NCBI GenBank assembly: GCA_023375675.1
Contig: JALQBC010000008.1
Span: 124,001-188,000 of the forward strand
Source of the DNA: Cytospora piceicola
Taxonomy: Eukaryota > Ascomycota > Sordariomycetes > Diaporthales > Cytosporaceae
DNA: 64,000 nucleotides
Direction of reading: 5' to 3'
The notes beneath the pieces are model-generated. The model saw only the letters and a list, made by a program, of their open reading frames with translations, did not search any database and was not told the DNA's origin. A program made the translations under genes and the position numbers. Positions 22,518-32,552 of this stretch are shown in pieces (the first letter of the stretch is position 1; each line of letters begins with the position of its first letter).

Positions 22518-25031
22518 CTATCCCCAAGCAACCAGGACCTTCTTTCCCTTCTTCTTGCCCTTTCCACCACCACCAGCACCGTCCGCCTCGTCCTGGTTGC
22601 CATCAGTAGCAGCCTCTCCGGCCCCACTGCTAGACTGTCCGCCAGTCCACGAGAAGTTACTACTCGCCTGCCCAAAGTCCCTCCTGACGCCCCTCCCATT
22701 GCCATACCCAAACAACGTAGTCTGGACCTTCGGCGCGGCCGGCAGCGAAGGGAACGCATCCCGGCTGCTCGTCGCCGGCGCGGGGCCACCACCGCCGGCA
22801 GTCCTCCTCACCGGCGTCGACGACCCCGACGCCCGAGCACTAGATGTAGAAGACCCGGCTCCCGATGACAATACGGCGGGTTGTGTACCACCGATCCAGA
22901 GCGGTGTCGACTTGCCGGCAGATGGCTTGCTGGCGGTCGGGAGTGCGGGGAAGGCCGCAGAAGAGGTAGCCGCTGGCGCTCTTGACTGGCCGGCCCATTG
23001 TACACTGCTGGGGGCAGTCGGTGTAGCCGGAGCCGAACCGGGTACGCCCGCACCGCTTCCCCTGCGGTTTTGTGTGCTGTTCTTTAGTTTGAGGACCCTC
23101 GTAGTATGCCTCTCTCTGCCCCCGGCGCCAGCACCAGTCCCAGGATGCAAAGTTGGCCCCGAGGCGGCAGCACCAGCCCATCCACTGGAACTGGTGGTAG
23201 CACCGTGCATACCGCCCAGTCCTGGCAAGCTCGGATAGTCTTCGTTGATGGCCCTCCAGTCCTGCCATGCCTTGTGCAGAGCAGCGGCTTTGGACTTGTC
23301 TTCGAACAAGTCCGCCACCTCACGAACTAGTGTGCCCAAGGAGCTGGCGCTGGTGTCACCGAATAGGGAGAAGAATGCGTCGATAAGTTGCGGCGCCGTC
23401 ATGGTGCCGGACTTGTAACTCGAAATGTGAGATCGGAAGGTGGACATCTTGGTAGCGTCGTTTCCGAGCAGGTTGGATGCACGCTCGATCACAGCGCCGT
23501 GCCGTACGAGGCGGGCGCGTTCAGCGGGGGACATGTTGGCTTGGTCGGTCACGCTCATGGAAGTGAGGGCGTCGGCTAGGGGCTGGGCTTGTTGAGCTGA
23601 TGACGATGCTCCATTGCGTTGTTGGTTTCGACCTGCCGGCGCAGGGCTAGGGGAGTTGGCCGTGAGTTGGCCGCCGAAGGTACGGTTGGATATTGACTGC
23701 GCCGAGTGGATGGCCATCTGCCGCTGGAAGGCGACCTCATCTCTTCTCAAGGGCTGCGCTGAGCTGCGAGGCAAAGATTCGGCGTTTGGGTCCCGGCCTC
23801 TTCCGCGAGCCTCTCTCCCACCACCACCATCTCTCCCGCGCCCACCTTCTCTTCCGCCGCCAGAGCGTCCTCCTCTTCTCTCCTCCTGGTATGGTTGCCG
23901 GTAGTCAAAGCCAGAGATATCCACGAGTCGGGCATCCCTCCGCACATCCTTTGACAATGAATCGGCGTGCTCGCTCAGCTGGTGAGCCTTGAGGTCTATC
24001 TCGGTGTCGAAGACAACAAACTTTTTCTCCAAGCACTCCCGATCCAGGCACAAAAAGTGGTCTTTCCCGAAATGCACTTCCAGCGCATTGTAGTCCATAT
24101 AGTAGTGCGGTGACCTCGAGTCCCTCCTGTCACAGATGAAGCACCGCTCATGCTTGTTCCTACAGTGTTCATATAGCTTATCGTCATCGTAGAACCTCTC
24201 CCCACAGAACCCACACAGTGGATGACCCCTGAATCCGGTCTGCGCGATGTCGCCAGGCTTGTCGTCGCCATGCGCCATGTGCTTGTGCAGGTTCTTGTCC
24301 GTGAAGAGTTCGTGTTCGTGTGTGAAAACCTTCTTGTTCCGCGTGCACAGGTCACACATCTTCTTCTGGTGCGCTGACCGCACATGGCGATGCAGGTCTG
24401 GCCAGCCAAGCCCGGCGAAGTCGCAGGATAGGTCGGGGCAGTTGTATCGCAGAAGTAGTACCGTATCGCCTACTATATCCTCGTTGGTGTAGCGAATGCC
24501 AATGTTGTCATCCGCGCTGGTGATGTCAGCGGAAGTATACGCCTCGAACCGTTTCGTGGCATCGTCGGTGAAGATAACGAAGGGCGCGGATGTTCGGCAG
24601 TGAGCACAGTCTTTGTTTTTGTACAGGGCTCGCATTCGTAGTGCGCAGATATGGCAGGTAACATGGTTGCATGGTGCGACAGCGTGGTGCTGGATCGGAT
24701 TGGCGCAGATGAAGCAGACGTCGTCGTCGTCGGCATCGTCGTCGTCTTGTCCTTCACCGGTTTCCGTCTTGGGCTTAGGTTCCTGAGGCCTCAGCAGGGC
24801 TTCTTTGGCACCTGGAGCGAGTTTGGGGCCTTCAGTCTCCTTGTCGTCCTTGGCAGAACCGGAGAGGTTGCCATCGACTCCTCGGCCACGCCCTCCCCTT
24901 CGAGCCGAGCCTGCCCCATCACCTCTTCCTCTTGCTCGACCACCTCTGGGTCCTCCGTTTCTGCCTCGACCGCCTCTTGAAGGACCGTTCCCTGCTTGGC
25001 CAGTCGGAGCAGCCCCGCCTGTGTCTGACAT
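22518..25031 (-). CDS. hel2: HEL2/ZNF598-type E3 ubiquitin ligase
   Basis: Intronless, 837 residues, ATG at 25031. The family senses collided ribosomes and ubiquitinates small-subunit proteins to start ribosome-associated quality control in the cytoplasm. The N-terminus is rich in RGG repeats (about residues 18-52). A C3HC4 RING follows an acidic stretch: Cys106, Cys109, Cys121, His123, Cys126, Cys129, Cys142, Cys145, with CFICANPIQHHAVAPCNHVT at its start. After it come the family's C2H2-type zinc fingers (DLHRHVRSAHQKKMC; LCGFCGERFYDDDKLYEHC; CFICDRRDSRSPHYYMDYNA). The C-terminal half is low-complexity with a conserved helical patch (IDAFFSLFGD) and ends in lysine-rich GKGKKKGKKVLVAWG. All zinc ligands appear intact. 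The RGG-rich start and the C-terminal PALPT/FPSLP-like motifs match fungal orthologues. Confidence 0.95.
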   Translation of the reverse strand: MSDTGGAAPTGQAGNGPSRGGRGRNGGPRGGRARGRGDGAGSARRGGRGRGVDGNLSGSAKDDKETEGPKLAPGAKEALLRPQEPKPKTETGEGQDDDDADDDDVCFICANPIQHHAVAPCNHVTCHICALRMRALYKNKDCAHCRTSAPFVIFTDDATKRFEAYTSADITSADDNIGIRYTNEDIVGDTVLLLRYNCPDLSCDFAGLGWPDLHRHVRSAHQKKMCDLCTRNKKVFTHEHELFTDKNLHKHMAHGDDKPGDIAQTGFRGHPLCGFCGERFYDDDKLYEHCRNKHERCFICDRRDSRSPHYYMDYNALEVHFGKDHFLCLDRECLEKKFVVFDTEIDLKAHQLSEHADSLSKDVRRDARLVDISGFDYRQPYQEERRGGRSGGGREGGRGRDGGGGREARGRGRDPNAESLPRSSAQPLRRDEVAFQRQMAIHSAQSISNRTFGGQLTANSPSPAPAGRNQQRNGASSSAQQAQPLADALTSMSVTDQANMSPAERARLVRHGAVIERASNLLGNDATKMSTFRSHISSYKSGTMTAPQLIDAFFSLFGDTSASSLGTLVREVADLFEDKSKAAALHKAWQDWRAINEDYPSLPGLGGMHGATTSSSGWAGAAASGPTLHPGTGAGAGGRERHTTRVLKLKNSTQNRRGSGAGVPGSAPATPTAPSSVQWAGQSRAPAATSSAAFPALPTASKPSAGKSTPLWIGGTQPAVLSSGAGSSTSSARASGSSTPVRRTAGGGGPAPATSSRDAFPSLPAAPKVQTTLFGYGNGRGVRRDFGQASSNFSWTGGQSSSGAGEAATDGNQDEADGAGGGGKGKKKGKKVLVAWG

Positions 25032-26301
25032 AGCTATTGTTTCTTGCGGGTTTCTTGATTCGAGGGTACTGTCGGGATCTCCACAGGGATGTACGAAGTT
25101 TCAAAGCTCCGTGCTTATCGCTATAACTTGCTTTCTATTGCGGCTTGTGCAGGTATATGGCACTGGTGCGGTGGTTGCAAACAGGCACTGAGTGTACTTG
25201 GAGTAGACGAAGGTCGCCGGATGAGTGTAGCAGGTAGGTATAATTCGTGGCTGAAAGCTCTGGCAGCTGTGTTCGTCATTGAGGAAGAAGAACCCGGGCA
25301 TCTTTCTACTTTCATTGCTTAGCGCAATCACTCTGATTCATAATTCAAGGTGTGGCGCATGGACCAATCATTTCAATCTCATCCAAACGGCACAAGCCAC
25401 GCCACGCCGTTTCGACTCACACACCGGGTGCTCCGAGCTTCATACGCAGATACGGTATACAGATTACGGTTCCAATGGCACCTGCGCAGCCTTCCATCCA
25501 TCCATTCATCCATCCATTCTTCGCGTGGAAAACCAAGGATCGTTGTCCTAAATTGGTTGAGCAAGGTTGTAATCCGTAGTTCCCTACATAGCCAGGAACA
25601 TAGTGACCGGGGCCCCTGGTTTGACAGTTGAGCTTGCTCACCTCTCCCGGTTATTCCACTTCACTAGTAGAAATCGCCGCGGTACAGCTGGGTGTCTTAT
25701 CAAGATCATAAGGCTGCTCGCATGATTACACTACTAGGGTCTATGATAGGATGGGATTGCACAGGGGTGGCTTTGTCTGTAGGAATTCATCGATAATTGA
25801 AAGCCATATTAGACTATCGAGTTTTCATTTATTGAGCTATGTCCGGTGACCCTGTGTCACTGATCCGGGGATACCTCCCAAAACATAATAATTCTAACAG
25901 CATCACCCATCCCACGGTGCCGCTATGTTGTTGATAAGTATGTTGGCCAGTCAATGCCCTCCTCGGCTCCAAATCGGTTCACGCCAAGCCCCTTCCCACA
26001 TGGCGTGCAGACCTGTGTATAACGGACGATCAATGTCAGTCCCACGGTCAGCCGGTAATCCTGTAGATATCTGAAGGGCCAGACTTATTCCCCCAAAAAA
26101 CCAAATCCACGTATGCAAATCATCAGGTCGTACTTCAAGAACGCCTGCCGCGAACCGCAGCGTAACCCAACCATACTTGTAAGGAAAGGACCCAGACGCT
26201 CCCATTACCCGACCAACCGAATGCAAACTTTCTCGCGTTGCGCCGAGGTCTCCCAATATGTGTTTTTCACCCTAGGTGCCCTTCTGTAGCTACCAACTTT
26301 C
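25032..26301. other. Intergenic, no gene seen
   Basis: About 1.3 kb between HEL2 (start) and the SWIB gene (end), both on the minus strand. It contains an imperfect TCCA tetranucleotide run at about 25,493-25,519 and the HEL2 promoter. Open frames here overlap on both strands and have no recognised motif. Confidence 0.5.
25493..25519. repeat. TCCA/TTCA tetranucleotide microsatellite
   Basis: Six to seven imperfect units of a TCCA-type tetranucleotide, about 460 bases upstream of the HEL2 start. Confidence 0.7.
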
Positions 26302-27334
26302 CTACTCGTCGAGAGGGTACAGCTGGTTGCCGAGCAGCTTGTTCATAGAGAACATGTTGACCGTTGTCTGCTTGAACACCGCTTGCAGTTTCTCGTCACA
26401 GCGTATCTGCCGCTTGTCACTGGGATCCTGCAACTCGTTCGCTTTGATATGCTCCCACAACTTCTTGACCACTTGAGGTCGGGACAGCTGTTCGGCAACA
26501 AGATTAGCTTCAATGCCTGGAGTATAGCACGGCGGCGAGGACGACAACAATGTCAAAGCACATACCCGCTCGGCGCCCACAACCTCCTGTAAGGGAAAGC
26601 TCAGATTGAACTCCTTCTGGAAACCTCCACCAGCCTTGCGCTTCTTGGCCGTGCCTGAGTCTTCCGTATCGACGTCGCTGTCATCGCCCGTCTTGACTTT
26701 GGCAGAGCTCTTCTTCTTGGCCTTGGGCTTTGCCTTGGGCGTACTGTTTCCACCCCTGGTCTGCCGACCACGCGCAAGCCGGTTCTCCTGCGCCTGGAGC
26801 TCGCGGGCAAGACGTGCATCCTCGTCCTCTACCATCGACGACGATCGCTTCTTGCTCGGAGCTGTGGAAACTTGTATCTCGCCTGCGGAGGCGTCATCGT
26901 CCGCTTGCGCATCCTCGTCCATATGTATTGTCCCATTGTGCAGGGTCTCTTTGGTATCCTCGTTGTCGTTCTTGTGTGGGGGGGTAGGCATGACTTCAGG
27001 AGCCGCCTGACCTTCCGAGATAGCATCGAACCGTTGCTCGATCAGGACTTTTATCGCATTCTATGGGAGTGGGATATGAGTCAGTGCGAAACAAGTAGCG
27101 ATGGAACTAACAAGAACACTACCTTCTGGTCGCTCAAGTCCTTCCCTCCGAGGGCCCGCTCCAGCGCCTGGCGCACCTTCTTCCGCGAAATGGTCGCGAG
27201 GTCAGCTGTAGCGAGGATGCCATCGATGATCGAGGTGTACTGGGCAACCTCCTCGGGAGTCACTGCCGAGCTGTAGTCAGCATGGGGAACACCAAACAGG
27301 GGAAGTAATATAGGTACTGACAAGTTGACGACAT
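26302..27334 (-). CDS. DEK_C and SWIB/MDM2 domain protein
   Basis: Four exons on the minus strand (27334-27322, 27262-27123, 27060-26566, 26487-26302) give 277 residues. The first exon has only 13 bases; its GTCAGT donor joins to TGACTCCC, giving MSSTLTPEEVAQYTSIIDG, the usual start of the fungal family. Residues about 5-70 form a DEK C-terminal-type helical domain (RKKVRQALERALGGKDLSDQ). A low-complexity, lysine-rich linker follows. The SWIB domain starts at FNLSFPLQEVVG and continues through LSRPQVVKKLWEHIKANELQ and FSMNKLLGNQLYPLDE. The third intron (78 nt, a multiple of three) interrupts the SWIB domain; if retained it would insert 26 in-frame codons. Yeast relatives (Tri1, Uaf30) act in the nucleus or nucleolus, Uaf30 in rDNA transcription; which orthologue this is cannot be settled here. 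Confidence 0.92.
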
Positions 27335-28493
27335 CTTGACCTACTCGCAAAGTGAACGTGGTTCGTCTGTGTGCAATCGCTCGATTTCGGAGTGGCGCAA
27401 GGATCGACAGCTGGGAACGACAATACCCAGAGAAGGGGCGGGGATGTCAAATTCGACAGTCGCAAAGGATTGATCGGATGGACGAGCGAGGGGTTGAAAA
27501 GCGCGGTGTAACGAAAAGCGAGCGCCTTGATCAGAGCATAGCTGTAAAATATGCTGAATGTTTGCCGGCAGCTTAGAACGTCACAGGGCAGATCAGATCG
27601 GCTGGGGATGGATCTTCTGGCGCGGGCGGAAAGAGCCGTCAAGTAGCTGGGGTTTAGGGGGGGGGGGGGGAAGAGGAAGCTAACGAATTGTAGAGCCTAC
27701 AATGTAGGCCGTATGATGGATGTGGTGGGTGCAAGAAATATCAAATAGAATAGAGTTGAGGTGGTTGAGAAAAGTTCAAGTCAGTCGTGACGGTGACCGA
27801 CAAAGATATGTCAAAAGTCAAGAGTCAAGAGTCAAGAGATCCGTGTCGTCTCATCTACCCGACCCGAGGCTGCTGCCGAAACTGCGAAATAGGTAGGTAG
27901 GTACAGTTCTCAGCTACGTGTACTTCAATTAATGGGACGATTATTAGCAATTGCTGCGTGCATGCAAGAGTAGAAAGAAAGAACTGGTGATGCGAGAAAC
28001 GTGAACCGAAGGGAACAATAGACAGCCGTCGTTGTTTTTGGGAGATGCGCTGTCCGATGTTGCCTTTTTGGGGGGAAAAGACAAGGAGGTGTTGTCTGTT
28101 GTCACCGTCTACGGATTGCGGATTACGGCTTTCAAGGTTGTTTCAATGTTTCCCTCCAATTGCGGCTCGACCATGTGGCTGGCTGGCTCCAGGCTCAATC
28201 CACATGCACAATGGCGGGTGACCCCCAGACCACCTCAAGCTATGCGCCCCTAACCCTTGATACCCCACATCGGATCTCTAGGCTGGGTGCCTTATCGATA
28301 TCACTATCTTCGTTTATCTGCTCGGTGCGATAACGGCCATCGCGGGGCATTCGGCGTTTGGAGGGAATGAGTCCCATTAATATGAGCTGCATGTGCTGCT
28401 GCTGCTACTGCTGCATTGTTGTCTGCAGTTTCCTTCCAGAAGTTCCAGAATTACAGGCACCAGAGACGAAATAGCCCCGTCGTCAACGTCACC
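27335..28493. other. Divergent promoter region
   Basis: About 1.16 kb between the SWIB gene (-) and QNS1 (+), so it serves both promoters. It contains a run of 14 G at 27657-27670, three tandem GTCAAGA units at 27817-27837, and a CTG-rich stretch near 28,393-28,420. A TGTCTGCAG and a CTTCCAG at 28,420-28,440 could be acceptors of a leader intron; not tested. Confidence 0.6.
27817..27837. repeat. Three tandem GTCAAGA units
   Basis: Three exact 7-bp repeats in the divergent SWIB-QNS1 promoter region. Confidence 0.8.
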
Positions 28494-30694
28494 ATGTCCT
28501 TTATCACCGTCGCTGCGGCGACACTCCCAAGTGTTCCTCTCGACTTCCAGGGAAATCGGGACCGCATCTTGGAGTCCATTCGCATTGCCAAGCAGAAGGG
28601 CGCCACTCTCAGGACTGGCCCTGAGCTAGAAATCCCCGGATATGGCTGTCTTGACCATCATCTCGAGGGTGACACCTTCCTGCATTCCTGGGAGATGCTC
28701 GCCCATATCATCTCGGACCCCATTTGCAAGGACATGCTCATCGATGTCGGTTTGGGCGTACGACACCGGAATGTTCGATACAACTGCAGGGTGTTCTGCA
28801 CCTACAAACACATCTTCTTCATCAGGCCCAAGATGTGTCTTGCCAATGATGGCCTATACAGGGAAATGAGACACTTCACGGCTTGGGTCAAACGCTACGA
28901 GATTGAGCAGTACTATCTGGAGGAGGTTGTCTCAGAAGTCACCGGCCAGCGCAAGGTTCCCATCGGCGATGTCATCCTCTCGACCAAGGACACCGCAGTC
29001 GCATGTGAGACCTGCGAAGAGCTCTTCACCCCTCTGAATCCATCTTCATACCTTGGACTGAACGGGGCCGAGATCATCTTGAACAGCAGCGCAAGTCATG
29101 CTGAACTACGAAAGTTGAGAACCCGCCTGGACCTGATCGCGAATGCCACTCGCCGGCTGGGAGGCATCTACGTATATGCAAACGCCACGGGTGTAGATGG
29201 TTAGTTTCTTGGATCTGATGCACCCAATTTTGTAGCTAATGTTTTCCAGGTGAGGCTCGCATGATGTTCGACGGCTCGAGCATGGTGTTAGTAAATGGCC
29301 AAGTCTTCGGTCAGGGATCTCAATTCTCCCTCAGCCCCGTTGAGGTCGTCACCGCCACCGTCTGCTTAGAAGATGTCCGCAGTCATCGCTCATCTATATC
29401 TCGCAACCAGCAAGCCGCTGCGCAACAAGAGTTCCCCCGTGTGGACTGTGACCTCTACTTGAGCCGGCCTATAGAGGCCGTCTTGGCGAAGAAGATTCCC
29501 ATCTCTAAGGAGATGCAACTCGAGATCCTCAATCCCATGGAGGAGATTGCAAATGCACAAGCTGTCTTCTTGTGGCAATACCTGAGCCGAACCAACTCTC
29601 CAGGTTACTTCCTTCCACTGAGTGGTGGCCTTGACTCTGCAACAGTCGCTCTCTTCGTCTACAGCATGGCCCGCATGGTTCTACAAGCCATAAACAACGG
29701 CGAGCAGACGATACTCAACGACCTACGGAGAGTGACAGGCGAGAAGGACCTCGTCCCAACCACCCCCGAGGATATTGTATCCCGCCTTCTCCACACCTGC
29801 TACATGGGAACTGTCAACTCAGGCGAGGAGACGAGGTCCCGTGCAGAGCGCCTCTCAAAGCGTTTTGGTGGTTACCACTCTGATATCAAGATCGATGAGG
29901 CTGTCACGGCCCACGAAAACATCATTTCCCAGACCCTTGGCGGCTTCCGACCCAAGTATTCCATCGAGGGTGGCAGCGCCGCCGAGAACCTCGCCCGTCA
30001 GAATATCCAGGCCCGCAACCGCCTTGTTGTTGCCTACGAGCTCGCTCAGCTGTCCACCACAGCGCGTAATACGCCCCGGAAGGGTGCATCTCTGCTTGTT
30101 CTAGGATCTGGTAACGTCGACGAGAACCTCCGAGGCTATTATACCAAGTACGACGCGTCCTCGGCAGATATCGCCCCTCTTGGCAGTATTTCCAAGACCG
30201 ACGCAAAGAGTTTCCAGGTCTGGGCTCGCGACAACTGGGACCTTCCCATTATGACGGAGTTCATCGAAGCGACACCGTCTGCGGAACTACTCCCATTGTC
30301 TGCCGGTGTTCAGGATGACGAGTCAGACGCCGAGATGGGATTCACGTACAGCGAGCTGTCTGAATTCGGAATCCTCCGCAAGGTGCACAAGTGCGGCCCC
30401 TGGTCTGCATACCAGCGTCTCCTGGCAGACTGGAGCGAAAGGCCCGGCTTTGGGCCCCGAAAGATCGCCGAAAAGGTCATGCGATTCTTCAAGTTTTACT
30501 CCCTCAACAGACACAAGGCAGTTATCCTCACCCCGAGCCCTCATCTCTCGGCATACAACCCCGACGATAACCGCCATGACCTGCGACCCTTCCTCTATGT
30601 GATCGATTGGCCATGGCAGTTCAAGAAGATCAGGGATCATGTTGAGCTACTGGAGAAGACGCTGGGAGGCAAGGAGAAGGAGGATGTGGATTAG
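28494..30694 (+). CDS. QNS1: Glutamine-dependent NAD+ synthetase
   Basis: Last step of NAD+ synthesis: amidates nicotinic acid adenine dinucleotide using glutamine and ATP. Two exons (28494-29199 and 29250-30694; 50-nt intron, GTTAGT donor, AGCTAAT branch, TTCCAG acceptor) give 716 residues, close to the 714 of yeast Qns1. The N-terminal nitrilase-type glutaminase domain keeps the triad: Glu44 in GPELEIPGYG, Lys113 in RPKMCLANDG, and Cys174 in ETCEELFTP. The C-terminal synthetase domain has the PP-loop SGGLDSATVALF and the conserved GTVNSGEETRSRAERL and LVLGSGNVDENLRGYYTKYD segments. The start was set at MSFITVAAATLPS; upstream codons in the same frame are probably leader. Cytoplasmic and nuclear in yeast. 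All key residues are present, so it should be functional. Confidence 0.97.
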
Positions 30695-31661
30695 GAAACC
30701 AATCAGGAGGATGCCCCATGTCGATGACGAAGTCACTTACTGCGGCCAACCCAGTTCTGAATATACCAGTAACATAGAATTTAGACTTTAGATCTTAGAC
30801 ACCGTCCGGTAGCATAACGTGAGCTGCTCACGTGTTGGATTTTTACCAAGCCGCACGGCAAAATTATTCAAACCACGAAGCTTCACCAACAAAACACATT
30901 CTGGGATTTAGAGAGGTTACATGCAATCTCCCCGAAGTCGATGTAGTCATCCACTTGTATCGCCCCAATTCCCTCCAAAAGAAGGAGCATTGGATGCATA
31001 TCCATGGTAAAATTCTAGTCGGTGACATCGACGGATAGGGGCCCGCGATGATACTGTGTTCTGGTGTCCCATCTCGCCAACGCCACAGAATTTGAGGGCC
31101 GATGGAGGAGACGATGTTCATCATATCAGCATATTGGGACGGTCTGGAGTCAGGTAATTCCGGTGCGGAGTTACCTTTGCGAGTTTGTCTCTAGCTATAG
31201 CTGGGTTTCAGAATGTTTGATTCGGAGGTTTGTCAGTTGCTTACATCTAGTCAAGTTCCAGTCATCTATCTGTGTTCAACATATAACGATCCAGCCATCC
31301 CTACCCAGCCTACTAGGAAGGAGTGAATGGGATGCAATCTTCAATTGTTGCTTCACAGCAAAAAGGTTATAAGGAGAGCAACAATAGGCAGGTATATAGA
31401 AGAAGCATATTCACTGTTCAGAATGAAATTCACAATAGGAATCTTCGTGGGTAGCCGAATCAAACAGTAAGATCAGACGCCCCACAGTTTTAGTCCGAGA
31501 AGATAAGTATTTATACTTTCCATATGTATTCTTTTGGATTTCTTTCCCACCGAACCACCAGCAGCACACGGTCTTGAACTAGACAGGCAATCAGCACCAC
31601 CTACTAAAAAAAGTGTTACACACAACAAATCTTACATCAATTACCAAAAGCCTCAGAGATC
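30695..31661. other. Intergenic, no gene seen
   Basis: About 970 bases between QNS1 and the small hypothetical gene. This is roughly where the core block gives way to the accessory block. No coding pattern or mobile element was recognised. Confidence 0.5.
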
Positions 31662-32207
31662 ATGAATACAAACACAGCTTTACAGGTGGACGATGCTGTG
31701 GAGACCCTCTTGCGTCAACTCAACCTGGGCATATCCTTATGCGAGAATGCCTTCAGTAAGCACGACCAGGTCGTGAGGAGCATCACTTGCAAGGCCACCA
31801 AAGACTCGCAAAATATTCTGTTCAAGGGCGTACTGTTGGCGAGATTTGACAGTCACGACCGCGACAAGGATATATTCTACAACCTCGGGGGCCGAATCGG
31901 TCTCTTCGTCCGACAGTTTGGAGACGCCGTCCGGGCAGATTCCCTTGGTAGACCAGACACCATCGACGAACAGCACAGATACGAGCGACTGCTGCTTCGA
32001 ACCGGCCAGATCGAAGCCGTTCACCAAGCGCTTTCCGACCATTACCGGAAGTCGGTGGAAGATAGAGGGGCATGTGCAGCCATGGTTCGTCACATGAAGG
32101 AGATGAAGAGCCTCTGCACCGTTGAGGAAGCTTCAAAACATGTTCCGAAGTCCGTGTCCAGGCCCGCTTCGAAACCTGGTCTATGGCAGAAGCCAGGGGT
32201 TGAATGA
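31662..32207 (+). CDS. Hypothetical protein, 181 aa
   Basis: A single exon from the ATG at 31662, preceded by an A-rich leader. The product is soluble and largely helical in appearance, with no signal peptide or membrane helix. Segments such as VETLLRQLNLGISLCENAF, then HRYERLLLRTGQIEAVHQAL, suggest a compact helical domain of about 150 residues, followed by a Ser/Pro/Lys-rich tail. I recognise no family. Its ATG-to-stop frame with even amino-acid use and its isolation between two gene-free spacers favour a real gene. It lies tail to tail with the first kinase, 345 bases away. Confidence 0.65.
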   Translation: MNTNTALQVDDAVETLLRQLNLGISLCENAFSKHDQVVRSITCKATKDSQNILFKGVLLARFDSHDRDKDIFYNLGGRIGLFVRQFGDAVRADSLGRPDTIDEQHRYERLLLRTGQIEAVHQALSDHYRKSVEDRGACAAMVRHMKEMKSLCTVEEASKHVPKSVSRPASKPGLWQKPGVE

Positions 32208-32552
32208 GGCTCCATTTACTAAGTCGACAAGTAGGTACGCTACATCTGAAAGTGGGAGACACGCACGGCGTAGAGGATCATAGCAGTCATCTGTTTCGAC
32301 GTTGGGCTAAGAAAAGGGACTGCCCAAGAACCAGACGAACCTACTCAAGATGTTTCAGTCTTTGTATAGTCTGCAATTGTAATACACAATGGTTCCTCGT
32401 TGTCAGTAGCATATATCTAAATCGTAACATAATGCTTGACCATGTATTTGTAACGGAAATCCGTGTAGTTCAAGTTCTGTAAGGCTTGGTCCTTCCCACG
32501 AAGCAGTTGTTACTCGAGTCCAAAAAAAGCCCAACTCGAAAGATACATCTCT
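32208..32552. other. Convergent spacer
   Basis: 345 bases between the ends of the 181-aa gene (+) and kinase 1 (-). Only 3' untranslated sequence is expected; nothing else was seen. Confidence 0.5.

Noticed and set aside
22384..23238. Plus-strand open frames of 199 and 284 codons over HEL2
   Set aside because: Antisense shadows of the HEL2 C-terminal region, with no recognisable domain.
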